DNA from: Aquirhabdus sp.
GTDB taxonomy: Bacteria > Pseudomonadota > Gammaproteobacteria > Pseudomonadales > Moraxellaceae
Assembly (NCBI GenBank): GCA_030149815.1
Contig: JASLHI010000050.1
Span: 13,926-77,925 of the forward strand
Length of the DNA: 64,000 bases
Direction: 5' to 3'
Position numbers and translations under genes: made by a program. The notes under the pieces are model-generated. The model did no database searches and was not told where the DNA came from. It saw only the letters and a list, made by a program, of their open reading frames with translations. Below, piece after piece: positions 1 through 7,951 of the stretch. The first letter of the stretch is position 1, and every line of letters begins with the position of its first letter.

Positions 1-25
1 GGAATGATTTGAAGTTGAGCAATGA

Positions 26-1027
26 ATGATGAAACACATCAAAAATGATTGGACCTTCGCAGAAGTAGAGATGTTATTTGAGCGTCCATTGATGGATCTT
101 GTTTTTGAAGCGCAACAGGTGCATCGACAACACTTTACCGCCAATCAGATACAGGTCAGTACACTGCTCTCGATTAAAACGGGCAAATGTCCAGAGGACT
201 GTCAATATTGTTCGCAGTCGGCTCATTATGATTCTGGTTTAGTCGCAGAAAAGAAAATTGCCATCGAAAAAGCCGTGCAAGAGGCTCGCGCAGCTCAAGC
301 CGCAGGGTCTACTCGTTTTTGTATGGGCGCGGCGTGGCGAAATCCCCATGAGCGTGATATGCCGTATGTACTTGAACTCATTCGCGAAGTTAAAGCACTG
401 GGCATGGAAACCTGTATGACTTTGGGCATGTTGAATCAAAGTCAGGCAGATCGTTTGGCTGATGCAGGTCTGGATTATTATAACCATAATCTGGATACAT
501 CCCGAGACTACTATCCAAATGTGATTACAACCCGTACTTATGATGACCGATTATTGACGCTTGAACATGTACGCAATTCTGGGATGAAAGTGTGTAGTGG
601 TGGTATTGTCGGTCTGGGAGAAAGTCGGCAGGATCGGATCAGTTTTTTGCAAGAACTGGCAACGTTACCAATACATCCAGAGTCCGTACCGATTAATTTG
701 CTAGTTCCCGTGAAGGGCACGCCACTTGGCGATACCGAACGTCTGGATATTCTTGAATGGATTCGTACGATTGCCGTAGCCCGTCTGCTCATGCCCTCTA
801 GTTATATTCGCCTTTCTGCGGGTAGAGAGTCGTTAGCTGATGCAGAGCAGGGAATGGCGTTTATGGCAGGCGCCAATTCCATTTTTTCTGGGGATAAATT
901 ATTAACCACACCGAACGCAGGACAGGGCAAAGATCAAATACTCTTTGCCAAGTTGGGGTTGATTGGGGAGGCCGCAAAACAGCCCTTAACTGAACTGATT
1001 GTCGATGCGATGGCGGATGCGGTGTAG
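26..1027 (+). CDS. bioB: Biotin synthase BioB
   Basis: Radical-SAM enzyme that inserts sulfur into dethiobiotin, the last step of biotin synthesis, in the cytoplasm. The protein has 333 residues, normal for the family. The [4Fe-4S]/SAM motif CxxxCxxC is at Cys55, Cys59 and Cys62, followed by the family block YNHNLDTS and a C-terminal GANSIFSGDKLLTTPN stretch with the conserved asparagines and arginine that hold the [2Fe-2S] cluster region. Two ATG codons (26 and 29) could start it. Only 25 bases lie upstream in the window, so its promoter and any upstream bio genes are not visible. It converges on the desaturase gene with 15 bases between stop codons. Confidence 0.97.
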   Translation: MMKHIKNDWTFAEVEMLFERPLMDLVFEAQQVHRQHFTANQIQVSTLLSIKTGKCPEDCQYCSQSAHYDSGLVAEKKIAIEKAVQEARAAQAAGSTRFCMGAAWRNPHERDMPYVLELIREVKALGMETCMTLGMLNQSQADRLADAGLDYYNHNLDTSRDYYPNVITTRTYDDRLLTLEHVRNSGMKVCSGGIVGLGESRQDRISFLQELATLPIHPESVPINLLVPVKGTPLGDTERLDILEWIRTIAVARLLMPSSYIRLSAGRESLADAEQGMAFMAGANSIFSGDKLLTTPNAGQGKDQILFAKLGLIGEAAKQPLTELIVDAMADAV

Positions 1028-1042
1028 ATTAGGAACTGACTA

Positions 1043-2083
1043 TTATTGCGGCTGTTCACTCCAACGATTAGCTCTGCGGAATGTTCCAAGGTCATTGAAT
1101 CGAACACCCATATCACGCATTGCTTGATGTGCGGCTGTCGCACCTAACTGGCGGATATAAAACGGCTCTTTGATTACAAAATGGTGAATACCATGAGTTG
1201 AACCGAAGTTAAAGCAAAATAGTTGGAATGGCGCTAACCACCAGACATTCAGTACCTGAGTCTGCTGCATAACATTTCCATCTTCTACATCCCCGTAGTA
1301 ATGCATATTACTCGTAATGAAGTGCAGGCAAAAACTACGCAGTACGTTAGGTGCTACCCACAGTATGGTAAGCAAATCGACATAATGCATGATATTAATG
1401 ACACCATGAGGCCAACCGATACTCGTTCCCAACAATGCCGTTATGCCATTTGTTAAATGAAACAATACAAAAATATGCCAAGTAGCCCAGTTTATCCAGC
1501 CCAATGGAAAATAAGAGATCATAGCGCGCTTCAATAAACGATTGCGCTGCTCGGTATCAGGTAGACTGATCACTCGCACAACTACTGCAAACATACCGTC
1601 CCCAATCATCAACAGGCGACGCAAACTCCAAACCTCGCCATTGGTCAATGCGCGTTCTTCAATATCACGTGCCGTGCCAGAGTGTTTATGATGATTAAAA
1701 TGTAGTTCGCGGCGGAGCCATGGATTGATCGTACTGGGTCGCGCCAGCCAGACTAACGCCATCATGATGTGATGTGCCCAAGGTTGTTTGCGAAAATACA
1801 TCCAATGGATCAGGTCATGCTCCAATTCATGGGTAATTGACGCAAAGAACGCAATCAATGGAATGGTCAGCCACATCGAAATTAATCCGTTCAGGTAAAG
1901 GACGCCGCTGCCGATCATGCCTATGAGTGCAAATGCAAGAATAGCAGCACCTATGGCATCTTGATGCATTAGGATTGGATAGCGCAGCCGTAGGTCTTGT
2001 CCTTTGGCGAGTACAATGGTTTGTATATATTTGGTTTTTTCAGCATCTGTTTTTGCCGAAAGTATCATTGAATCTGGTTGCAT
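1043..2083 (-). CDS. Membrane fatty acid desaturase family protein
   Basis: A 346-residue integral membrane di-iron protein of the fatty acid desaturase superfamily (PF00487 type). Three histidine boxes are visible: HxxEHxxxH at residues 85-93, HFNHHKH at 128-134 and HGIHH at 297-301, with hydrophobic segments near residues 45-82, 200-220 and 235-255. It should use O2 and an electron donor to oxidise an acyl or alkyl chain; the exact substrate (acyl lipid, acyl-CoA, or alkane-type) cannot be read from the sequence. A CAGGAG ribosome binding site precedes ATG 2083 by about 8 bases. The AraC-type regulator gene lies 100 bases upstream on the same strand and is the obvious candidate controller. 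Confidence 0.88.
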   Translation of the reverse strand: MQPDSMILSAKTDAEKTKYIQTIVLAKGQDLRLRYPILMHQDAIGAAILAFALIGMIGSGVLYLNGLISMWLTIPLIAFFASITHELEHDLIHWMYFRKQPWAHHIMMALVWLARPSTINPWLRRELHFNHHKHSGTARDIEERALTNGEVWSLRRLLMIGDGMFAVVVRVISLPDTEQRNRLLKRAMISYFPLGWINWATWHIFVLFHLTNGITALLGTSIGWPHGVINIMHYVDLLTILWVAPNVLRSFCLHFITSNMHYYGDVEDGNVMQQTQVLNVWWLAPFQLFCFNFGSTHGIHHFVIKEPFYIRQLGATAAHQAMRDMGVRFNDLGTFRRANRWSEQPQ

Positions 2084-2183
2084 GCGGAATCACTCCTGAG
2101 ACATATTGTGATGAATTCACTTTAAGATTCTCAAGGATTGTTTGCATGACCTCAGGCGACAGACTCTTATCTCTGTGCGCCAG

Positions 2184-3197
2184 TCAATGATTTTTATGAT
2201 CACGCTGATAGTGAACAGGGGGCATATCAGTCCAACGACGAAACGCACGACTAAAGCTACTGGTGTCTGCAAAACCGAGTAAATAGGTGATTTCTGCTAC
2301 CGTATAACCTGGTATTTTCAGATAGGACAACGCCAGCTCATGGCGGGTATTGTCTAGTATTTCAGAATACGTTGTCAGCTCATCGGCCAATTTTCGTTGC
2401 AAACTACGTGGGCTCATGCCCAAAGCACTGGCAACATCCTCCTGACTTGGTTCACCATGAGAAAGCTGTTCAATCAGGACTGCTTTGACGCGAGCGAGTG
2501 TGTTCTTATGATCAAAACGAGCAAGATATTTAAGGGCGATTTCATCGAAAAAATAGGCCAATCCTGGATTGGCACCTTCCAGTTGTCGATCCATATCGGA
2601 TGACGCAAAGATCATTCGGTTTTCTTGGGCTCCAAATGTCAGAGGAGCGCGCAATAGCATATCAAATTCAGCACGGTTTAATGGTTCAGGTCTTTGCATG
2701 TCAATTTGCAGGGGAGTGAAGTTCCGTCCCGCCAGTGAGCGACAACTACGAATCAAAAGACTCATGAACGCATCCACTGCTTCGACAGCTGGCTGAACAG
2801 GGCCAACGGAGACATGCATGATGAAATGATATTCGCCATCTTGCCGATAGAAATCAAGTTCTGCCGCATCACTGACCAAACGAAAATAACGCACAATCCG
2901 TTCAAATGTTTCACGAAGTGTTGCACTCACTGCTAAAGTTGGTCCCAATGCATGGAAGGTCGATTGGTTGACCTGACTGGCAACTTTTAAACCAAAATTT
3001 TCATCTCCCGTGGCTTCAACAGCCGATTGCCAGAGTCGTGCTGTCTGCTCAACGGAATAGCGTCCATCAGGATTATCTAATATAGATAGATCAATCCCTG
3101 TCGATTGCAGAAGTGCCAGTCCGTCATAGCCCGAATCATCTAGAGTTTTCTTGATGGCTTTGACCCAACTACTGAGTGATGTTGCATTCACTGGCAC
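2184..3197 (-). CDS. AraC-family transcriptional regulator
   Basis: A 337-residue regulator with an N-terminal ligand-sensing domain of the type seen in OruR/ArgR-like AraC proteins (about residues 20-210) and a C-terminal double helix-turn-helix (about 235-330). The first HTH contains SQEDVASALGMSPRSLQRKL; the second contains the AraC signature region GFADTSSFSRAFRRW. It lies just upstream of, and co-directional with, the fatty acid desaturase gene. Inference: it senses a fatty acid or other hydrophobic ligand and controls the desaturase. ATG 3197 is preceded by AAGGAAT on the coding strand, an acceptable ribosome binding site. Confidence 0.92.
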   Translation of the reverse strand: MPVNATSLSSWVKAIKKTLDDSGYDGLALLQSTGIDLSILDNPDGRYSVEQTARLWQSAVEATGDENFGLKVASQVNQSTFHALGPTLAVSATLRETFERIVRYFRLVSDAAELDFYRQDGEYHFIMHVSVGPVQPAVEAVDAFMSLLIRSCRSLAGRNFTPLQIDMQRPEPLNRAEFDMLLRAPLTFGAQENRMIFASSDMDRQLEGANPGLAYFFDEIALKYLARFDHKNTLARVKAVLIEQLSHGEPSQEDVASALGMSPRSLQRKLADELTTYSEILDNTRHELALSYLKIPGYTVAEITYLLGFADTSSFSRAFRRWTDMPPVHYQRDHKNH

Positions 3198-3567
3198 GCT
3201 TCAATTCCTTTATAGATAAGATTGGTAAAAGAATATTAAATATACCAAACTATAAATCTTACTTGCATGTAGAGATTAAGAGGATATTCGAATAAATTGG
3301 TTAAGTCTAAGCTAGGATATATAATTATAGACTTTTCAAAGCTTAAGAGCTGCTGGATGATTAATCCATGAAGCATACGTGCTTATAGATGTGGTTTAAC
3401 ATAATATACATTATACGACATAAATACTGCGCTAATGTGGGAATCCCACTCATGCCCCAATCATTACTATAAAAACGCAGAATTGACTCACGTACACGCA
3501 CGCAAGCCAACTTTTACCTACTAACACCTTTCCAATCAATTTGCGTACATCAGCATAGTTTCAAACG
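3198..3567. other. Intergenic region, no gene seen
   Basis: About 370 bases between the AraC-type regulator (transcribed leftwards from 3197) and the stop codon of the VOC protein at 3568. It should hold the promoter of the regulator. I see no convincing ORF, tRNA, hairpin terminator or repeat; the short open frames here are AT-rich noise without ribosome binding sites. Confidence 0.5.
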
Positions 3568-3948
3568 CTACCCATGAAATACTGCTTCAATATTATGACC
3601 ATCTGGATCACGTACGAACGCACCGTAATAATTAGGATGATAATGCGGACGCAAGCCTGGCTTACCATTATCAGTTCCGCCAGCAGCAATTGCAGCTTCA
3701 TAAAATGCATCAACAACTTCACGTGAATTGACACGAAATGCAACATGAATTGGTGGCTTATTGGCTATGCCGCTATGAATCCAGAAATCAGGTTTCTGAT
3801 TTTCGCCATAGCCAACGACATCACCATGTCCAGTCACTGAAGCTGGAAATTCAGCTAATGGCGCATAACCAATTGCAGCCAATGCTAAATTATAAAACTG
3901 CTTACTTTTGGCAAAGTCACTCACTGCCACACCAGTATGGTCTATCAC
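3568..3948 (-). CDS. VOC-family (glyoxalase-fold) protein
   Basis: A 126-residue vicinal-oxygen-chelate protein. The N-terminal MIDHTGVAVSDFAKSKQFY and C-terminal AFVRDPDGHNIEAVFHG segments are typical beta-alpha-beta-beta-beta modules, with His4, a central His and the terminal Glu as likely metal ligands. The family includes glyoxalase I, ring-cleaving dioxygenases and resistance proteins, so the substrate is unknown. The start is GTG at 3948, which has GGAG about 8 bases upstream; an ATG slightly further upstream is out of frame. It stands alone, with the DJ-1-like gene and its terminator behind it. Confidence 0.85.
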   Translation of the reverse strand: MIDHTGVAVSDFAKSKQFYNLALAAIGYAPLAEFPASVTGHGDVVGYGENQKPDFWIHSGIANKPPIHVAFRVNSREVVDAFYEAAIAAGGTDNGKPGLRPHYHPNYYGAFVRDPDGHNIEAVFHG

Positions 3949-4040
3949 AAAAACTCTCCATTTTTAATATGAATAATCAATTTTTATACTTTAACATCAT
4001 GAGGATGAATCTTTAATTAAACAGCTTCTAAACTCTTTAG

Positions 4041-4063
4041 AAAACGCCCTTATTGGGCATTTT
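4041..4063 (-). terminator. Rho-independent terminator after DJ-1-like gene
   Basis: On the minus strand AAAATGCCC pairs with GGGCGTTTT across a 5-base loop (nine pairs including one G-U), with the T run inside the 3' arm. It lies about 20 bases past the stop of the DJ-1-like gene at 4084. Confidence 0.65.
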
Positions 4064-4083
4064 CAATGCTTGAAATTGGTAGG

Positions 4084-4896
4084 TTATCTTGCTTTCAAAA
4101 GTTTAACCAGTGCTTCAGCCACAGCACCACTTGATTGTGGATTCTGTCCTGTGATAATTCGACCATCTGTCACAACATAAGAAGTAAATGGGAAAAATGC
4201 TTTTGTATAGTGAGCATTGTGACTCACAAGCTGATCTTGCAAAGAAAAAGGAACTTGCGATTTAATGCCAGACAGAATTTCCTCTGTATTAGAGAATCCT
4301 GTAACTGATTTCCCAGCAATCAGTGGCTTGCCATTATTATCTTGCAATGGCAATAAACCAGCGACGCCATGACAAACTGCAGTCACAATACCCCCTTGCT
4401 GGTAAATCGTTTCGCTGATGTTTTGTAGAGATTTATTATTTGGAAAATCCCACATTGTGCCATGACCACCTGTGTAATAAATCGCTTGATATTGCGTTGG
4501 GTCAATTGCATTAGCGGATTTAGTCATTTTAAGACGTGTCATAAATACTGGATCAGCCAGATGCGCATGAGCTGAATCATCCAAGTAAAAAGACTTCATA
4601 CTCCGTTCATCCAATGGAATTTCACCACCCTCTGGACTGACAAAATCCATCTGAAATCCAGCTGCATCAACAACATCATAGAAATGCGTCAACTCCGTAA
4701 ACCACAGACCCGTTTTGTCTTTACGAGTTGGATATGCGGAATGATTGGTCATGACAACCAGAATTTTACGACCATTTAATGTCTGTAAATGATCAGCTTG
4801 ATCAGATGCTTGTGCATATCCACCAGTTAAAATCACCGTGAATATTGCTATCAATCCATACAACAAATAATTCGATAAATATCGATTATTCAACAT
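4084..4896 (-). CDS. Exported DJ-1/PfpI (type 1 glutamine amidotransferase-like) protein
   Basis: A 270-residue protein of the DJ-1/PfpI/Hsp31 superfamily. The nucleophile elbow AVCHG places the catalytic cysteine at about residue 175, and GGHG at about 143-146 is the usual oxyanion-loop motif. An N-terminal hydrophobic segment (about residues 8-28) ending in AQAS looks like a signal peptide, so the protein is probably periplasmic, unlike classical cytoplasmic Hsp31. I start it at ATG 4896, preceded by AGAGGAAT; the frame stays open to 5022 but those codons overlap the oxidoreductase gene. It follows the old-yellow-enzyme gene by 41 bases and is probably in its operon under the MerR-type promoter at 6203-6233. 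Family members are glyoxalase III, deglycase-like or chaperone proteins, so a role in carbonyl stress is inferred. Confidence 0.85.
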   Translation of the reverse strand: MLNNRYLSNYLLYGLIAIFTVILTGGYAQASDQADHLQTLNGRKILVVMTNHSAYPTRKDKTGLWFTELTHFYDVVDAAGFQMDFVSPEGGEIPLDERSMKSFYLDDSAHAHLADPVFMTRLKMTKSANAIDPTQYQAIYYTGGHGTMWDFPNNKSLQNISETIYQQGGIVTAVCHGVAGLLPLQDNNGKPLIAGKSVTGFSNTEEILSGIKSQVPFSLQDQLVSHNAHYTKAFFPFTSYVVTDGRIITGQNPQSSGAVAEALVKLLKAR

Positions 4897-4937
4897 TCTG
4901 AATTCCTCTTTATTACATATATCTGTAAATAAATACT

Positions 4938-6173
4938 TTATGCACCTGTTCGTTGTGCCATCATGCGCAGGTATTGACGAGTACGATGCGCGGTTGCAGC
5001 CAATTGCAGAATCAAGGCCCATACTGGTGATACTTTAGGATTAGGCGCGCGACCTCGGCTTAATTTTCCGAGTTGGAACTTGACTGTTGCCATATTCGCC
5101 AAAGATACTAATGGCTTGTTTTTCCATGTAATGGGTGGCAATTGTGGCGCGTTGTCTTTGCCGAGTTGCCAATCGCGTGGTAAATACGGATCTATCGCCA
5201 GTGCCGTACCGATTCCAACCATGTCCACTCCACTTTGAACGACTTGTTCAGCGACTGGACGACGACGAATACCACCAGTCACCATGACAGGCATCTTGGC
5301 GACTTTCCGAATATCACGTGCAAAATCAACAAAATAGGCTTCACGAGCAAGTGTCCGACCATCACGGGCTTCTCCCTGCATGGCAGGTGCTTCATAACTT
5401 CCTCCAGACAGTTCAACCAAATCAACTGCTAACTCATTCAGCATCAAAACAACTTGCTTGGCATCATCTGCACTAAAGCCACCACGTTGAAAATCCGCAG
5501 AATTCAGCTTAACTGCGACTGCAAATTGAGGTGACACCACAGCACGAACTGCTTTTATAATGTCCAAAAGCAAACGTGCACGATTTTCGAGCGAGCCGCC
5601 CCACTCGTCTGTTCTATGATTCGTTAGCGGTGATAAGAACTGACTTAACAAATAGCCATGAGCTGCATGGATTTCGACACCTGTAAAACCAGCCTGTTCC
5701 GCAAGTTGTGATGTACGTGCAAAGCGTTGAATGACACCATGAATCATGTCTGTTGTCATTGCATACGGCGTATTGAAATGCTTAGACATATTGCCCAAAT
5801 CTAATGCGATTGCTGATGGAGCCCAAGTTTTTTGTCCAAGATTAGCCATCATTTGGCGCCCTGGGTGGTTAATTTGCAACCAAACCTGAGCCCCTTTGGA
5901 TTTAGAAATTTTCGCCCATTGTTTAAATTTATCCAGGTGCCGATCATTTTCGAGTACCACACCTCCTGGACCCGTCATGGCACGACGATCAATCATGACA
6001 TTGCCCGTAATGATCAAACCTGCACCACCTTCTGCCCACGCTTGGTAAAGACGCATCAGTTTCTCTGACGGTGATTGATCTAAATCCGCCATGTTTTCTT
6101 CCATCGCAGCTTTGGCGATACGGTTTGGGATACTAGAACCATTAGGAAGCATTAACTTGTCAAATACGTTCAT
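4938..6173 (-). CDS. Old-yellow-enzyme family NADH:flavin oxidoreductase
   Basis: A 411-residue FMN-dependent TIM-barrel oxidoreductase. Family marks include AKAAMEENMAD near the N-terminus, the WLQINHPGRQ segment, the catalytic HAAHGYLLSQFLSP block near residue 180 and the C-terminal phosphate-binding GGIRRR...GVDMVGIGTALA. Such enzymes reduce activated C=C bonds of enals, enones, quinones or nitro compounds. The start is ATG 6173, which has GAGGTG 7 bases upstream; the longer frame to 6188 only reads through that ribosome binding site. It is the first gene of the leftward arm of the MerR-controlled cluster, followed by the DJ-1-like gene. Confidence 0.92.
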   Translation of the reverse strand: MNVFDKLMLPNGSSIPNRIAKAAMEENMADLDQSPSEKLMRLYQAWAEGGAGLIITGNVMIDRRAMTGPGGVVLENDRHLDKFKQWAKISKSKGAQVWLQINHPGRQMMANLGQKTWAPSAIALDLGNMSKHFNTPYAMTTDMIHGVIQRFARTSQLAEQAGFTGVEIHAAHGYLLSQFLSPLTNHRTDEWGGSLENRARLLLDIIKAVRAVVSPQFAVAVKLNSADFQRGGFSADDAKQVVLMLNELAVDLVELSGGSYEAPAMQGEARDGRTLAREAYFVDFARDIRKVAKMPVMVTGGIRRRPVAEQVVQSGVDMVGIGTALAIDPYLPRDWQLGKDNAPQLPPITWKNKPLVSLANMATVKFQLGKLSRGRAPNPKVSPVWALILQLAATAHRTRQYLRMMAQRTGA

Positions 6174-6202
6174 AAGATGACACCTCATTTAATCGTGATA
6201 CA

Positions 6203-6233
6203 ACTTTAACGTTAAAGCTAACTTTAATGTCAA
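6203..6233 (-). promoter_or_regulatory. MerR-type promoter/operator for the oxidoreductase operon
   Basis: Read on the minus strand: -35 TTGACA (6233-6228), a 19-base spacer, and -10 TAAAGT (6208-6203). The spacer begins with TTAAAGTTAGCTTTAA (6227-6212), a near-perfect palindrome. A 19-bp spacer occupied by a palindrome is the classical architecture of promoters activated by MerR-family proteins, and a MerR-family gene starts divergently at 6442. The same layout recurs at 6917-6947. Confidence 0.8.
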
Positions 6234-6441
6234 TACTATTTTTTAAATTAGATTAAAAATTTTGTGAACTGAGTTCTTATTTGTACAATTTAGTCGCCTT
6301 TAACATAAATTCAAACGCTAATTAATATTTTTATTCATTGATATTAATGAGTTAATTTAATACGTCCCCTTTCCTATTTGACCACGCTTCTCATCTGGGA
6401 TTAAAGTAGATTTTAAGATGAATGCTTTTTTGAGGTGGGAC

Positions 6442-6882
6442 ATGAAAATTGGCGAGCTTGCAAAACAAACAGGACTGACAGCTTCACGCATTCGTTTTTA
6501 TGAAGCCAGTGGACTCATACATGCTGTAGAACGCAAAGCGAATGGCTATCGTGAATATCCTCAAGAGGCAGTTTGGACTTTAGAAATCATTACTCAAGCC
6601 CAGAAAGCAGGATTTGCGCTTGATGAAATTCGCCATTTGTTGCCAACCTCTCCAAATAATTGGGAACATGATGAACTTCTGATTGGATTAAAGCGCAAAG
6701 TTGCAGAAATTGAAGCGCTACAAAAACGCCTTGAATACAACCGAGCACAGTTGCTCCTTGTGATTGCAGGTGTCGAATCTGGTGCTGTGCCATGTGCTGA
6801 TAAACAAGAATGGTTGCTAGATCGCTTACGTGAACAAGGACTTTATGGCTCCGAGAACAGGGAAATTGAAGTTCAATCTTAG
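6442..6882 (+). CDS. MerR-family transcriptional regulator
   Basis: A 146-residue regulator with the N-terminal winged helix typical of MerR (KIGELAKQTGLTASRIRFYEASGL) and a long coiled-coil dimerisation helix at about residues 75-110. It has no metal-binding cysteine cluster; a single cysteine (about residue 118, in AVPCAD) lies beyond the coiled coil, so an organic or electrophilic effector is more likely than a metal (inference). ATG 6442 is chosen because GAGGTGGG precedes it; the frame is open from 6418. It is divergent from the oxidoreductase/DJ-1 operon and co-directional with the ADC-like/saccharopine-like operon, and both operons carry matching MerR-type operators. Confidence 0.93.
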   Translation: MKIGELAKQTGLTASRIRFYEASGLIHAVERKANGYREYPQEAVWTLEIITQAQKAGFALDEIRHLLPTSPNNWEHDELLIGLKRKVAEIEALQKRLEYNRAQLLLVIAGVESGAVPCADKQEWLLDRLREQGLYGSENREIEVQS

Positions 6883-6916
6883 TAAAAATACATCTCACAA
6901 ATATTCAATTTACAGC

Positions 6917-6947
6917 TTGACATTAAAGTTAACTTTAAACTTATAGT
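6917..6947 (+). promoter_or_regulatory. MerR-type promoter/operator for the ADC-like operon
   Basis: -35 TTGACA (6917-6922), 19-base spacer (6923-6941), -10 TATAGT (6942-6947). The spacer starts with the perfect 16-bp palindrome TTAAAGTTAACTTTAA (6923-6938). Apart from two bases the palindrome is identical to that of the leftward promoter at 6203-6233. The over-long spacer, with a dyad in it, marks it as a MerR-activated promoter lying between the regulator gene and the next operon. Confidence 0.85.
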
Positions 6948-7020
6948 ATTTTCTCCAAGCTATGAAATGACATGTCACAGCATTGTCGAAGTAGTAAGTT
7001 CACGAGAAAGGTCGGCGAAA

Positions 7021-7941
7021 ATGAATATCAAAACCCAGCAATTTATCGATGTTGAATTTGGAGATCAAAAAGTCAAAGTACCCGCAGGAGGTTACTATGA
7101 CCGCTTCAGGATGAATCCTAATCTAGATGAAGTGGCGCAAGATCCTGCTGTTGGAAATATTAATTTCTTCAGAAAAATTCCTAAGCAATTGGTTGAATCT
7201 CGAGTCGGATCAATCTGGGCACCCAATTTCTACTATCGTACCAACAGCATTCAGCTTCTCATGCTCGCCCCTTTATCCAAGCTACGCACTAAACTCCCTA
7301 CTCCACTTGAGCCGTTACAAGCCTTTCCAGGTTATGGGCTGGTCGCGCTGACGTTCTTTTCTTATGCAGTTTGTGACAATGATCCTTATGATGAGGTTTC
7401 AATTGCTGTCGTGATCCGTCGACCTAATTCACAGGGATCACATGCATTAGAGCTGTTAGATAGCATACGTCAGCGTAGCTTCTTCGCTCATGTATTAGGA
7501 TTACCCGTTTCAACAGAAATTGCACGAGTACGGGGCGTACACGGTTACCAGTTGCCTAAATGGTTGACAGAGATTAAGGTCAATATCAATTCTGACGTCT
7601 CTGCACGTATTGTGGATACACAAGGAAATACGGACTTGAGCATCGATGCACCTTGTCCTCATTTACGCAAAGTGAAATCTGAATCTCATATGGAAACCAA
7701 AACCATGATCCATCAAGTGGATGGTGTTTGGCAACAAACCAAAGTTCAATCTAATACGCTTGAATTTGGTCAACGCTTGATGCCGAGAAAAGTTAAACTC
7801 AAGCGTCATGGCGGTCCATTAAGCAAATTACTGGATGAATTAGGTGCGTCTACCATCTTACGTCTGGATGTAGTTAAAGATGCTCAACTGGTACTTAATC
7901 TGCCTCAACCACTCAATACATTCAATCATGCTTCACAATAA
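7021..7941 (+). CDS. Acetoacetate-decarboxylase-family-like protein
   Basis: A 306-residue soluble protein resembling the acetoacetate decarboxylase (ADC, PF06314) superfamily: an ADC-like core with the segment HGYQLPKWL, whose lysine (about residue 180) sits where ADC has its Schiff-base lysine, and acidic residues in NDPYDEVS near residue 122. ADC-like proteins include decarboxylases but also dehydratases and aldolases, so the reaction is not assigned. ATG 7021 has a purine-rich GAGAAAGG upstream and lies about 65 bases after the predicted transcription start; the frame is open from 6967, too near the promoter to be translated well. It is followed after 10 bases by the saccharopine-dehydrogenase-like gene, which indicates a two-gene operon. 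Confidence 0.7.
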   Translation: MNIKTQQFIDVEFGDQKVKVPAGGYYDRFRMNPNLDEVAQDPAVGNINFFRKIPKQLVESRVGSIWAPNFYYRTNSIQLLMLAPLSKLRTKLPTPLEPLQAFPGYGLVALTFFSYAVCDNDPYDEVSIAVVIRRPNSQGSHALELLDSIRQRSFFAHVLGLPVSTEIARVRGVHGYQLPKWLTEIKVNINSDVSARIVDTQGNTDLSIDAPCPHLRKVKSESHMETKTMIHQVDGVWQQTKVQSNTLEFGQRLMPRKVKLKRHGGPLSKLLDELGASTILRLDVVKDAQLVLNLPQPLNTFNHASQ

Positions 7942-7951
7942 GGAATAAAAT

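Noticed and set aside
4897..5022. N-terminal extension of the DJ-1-like frame
   Set aside because: It overlaps the oxidoreductase gene, and the signal peptide and ribosome binding site fit ATG 4896.
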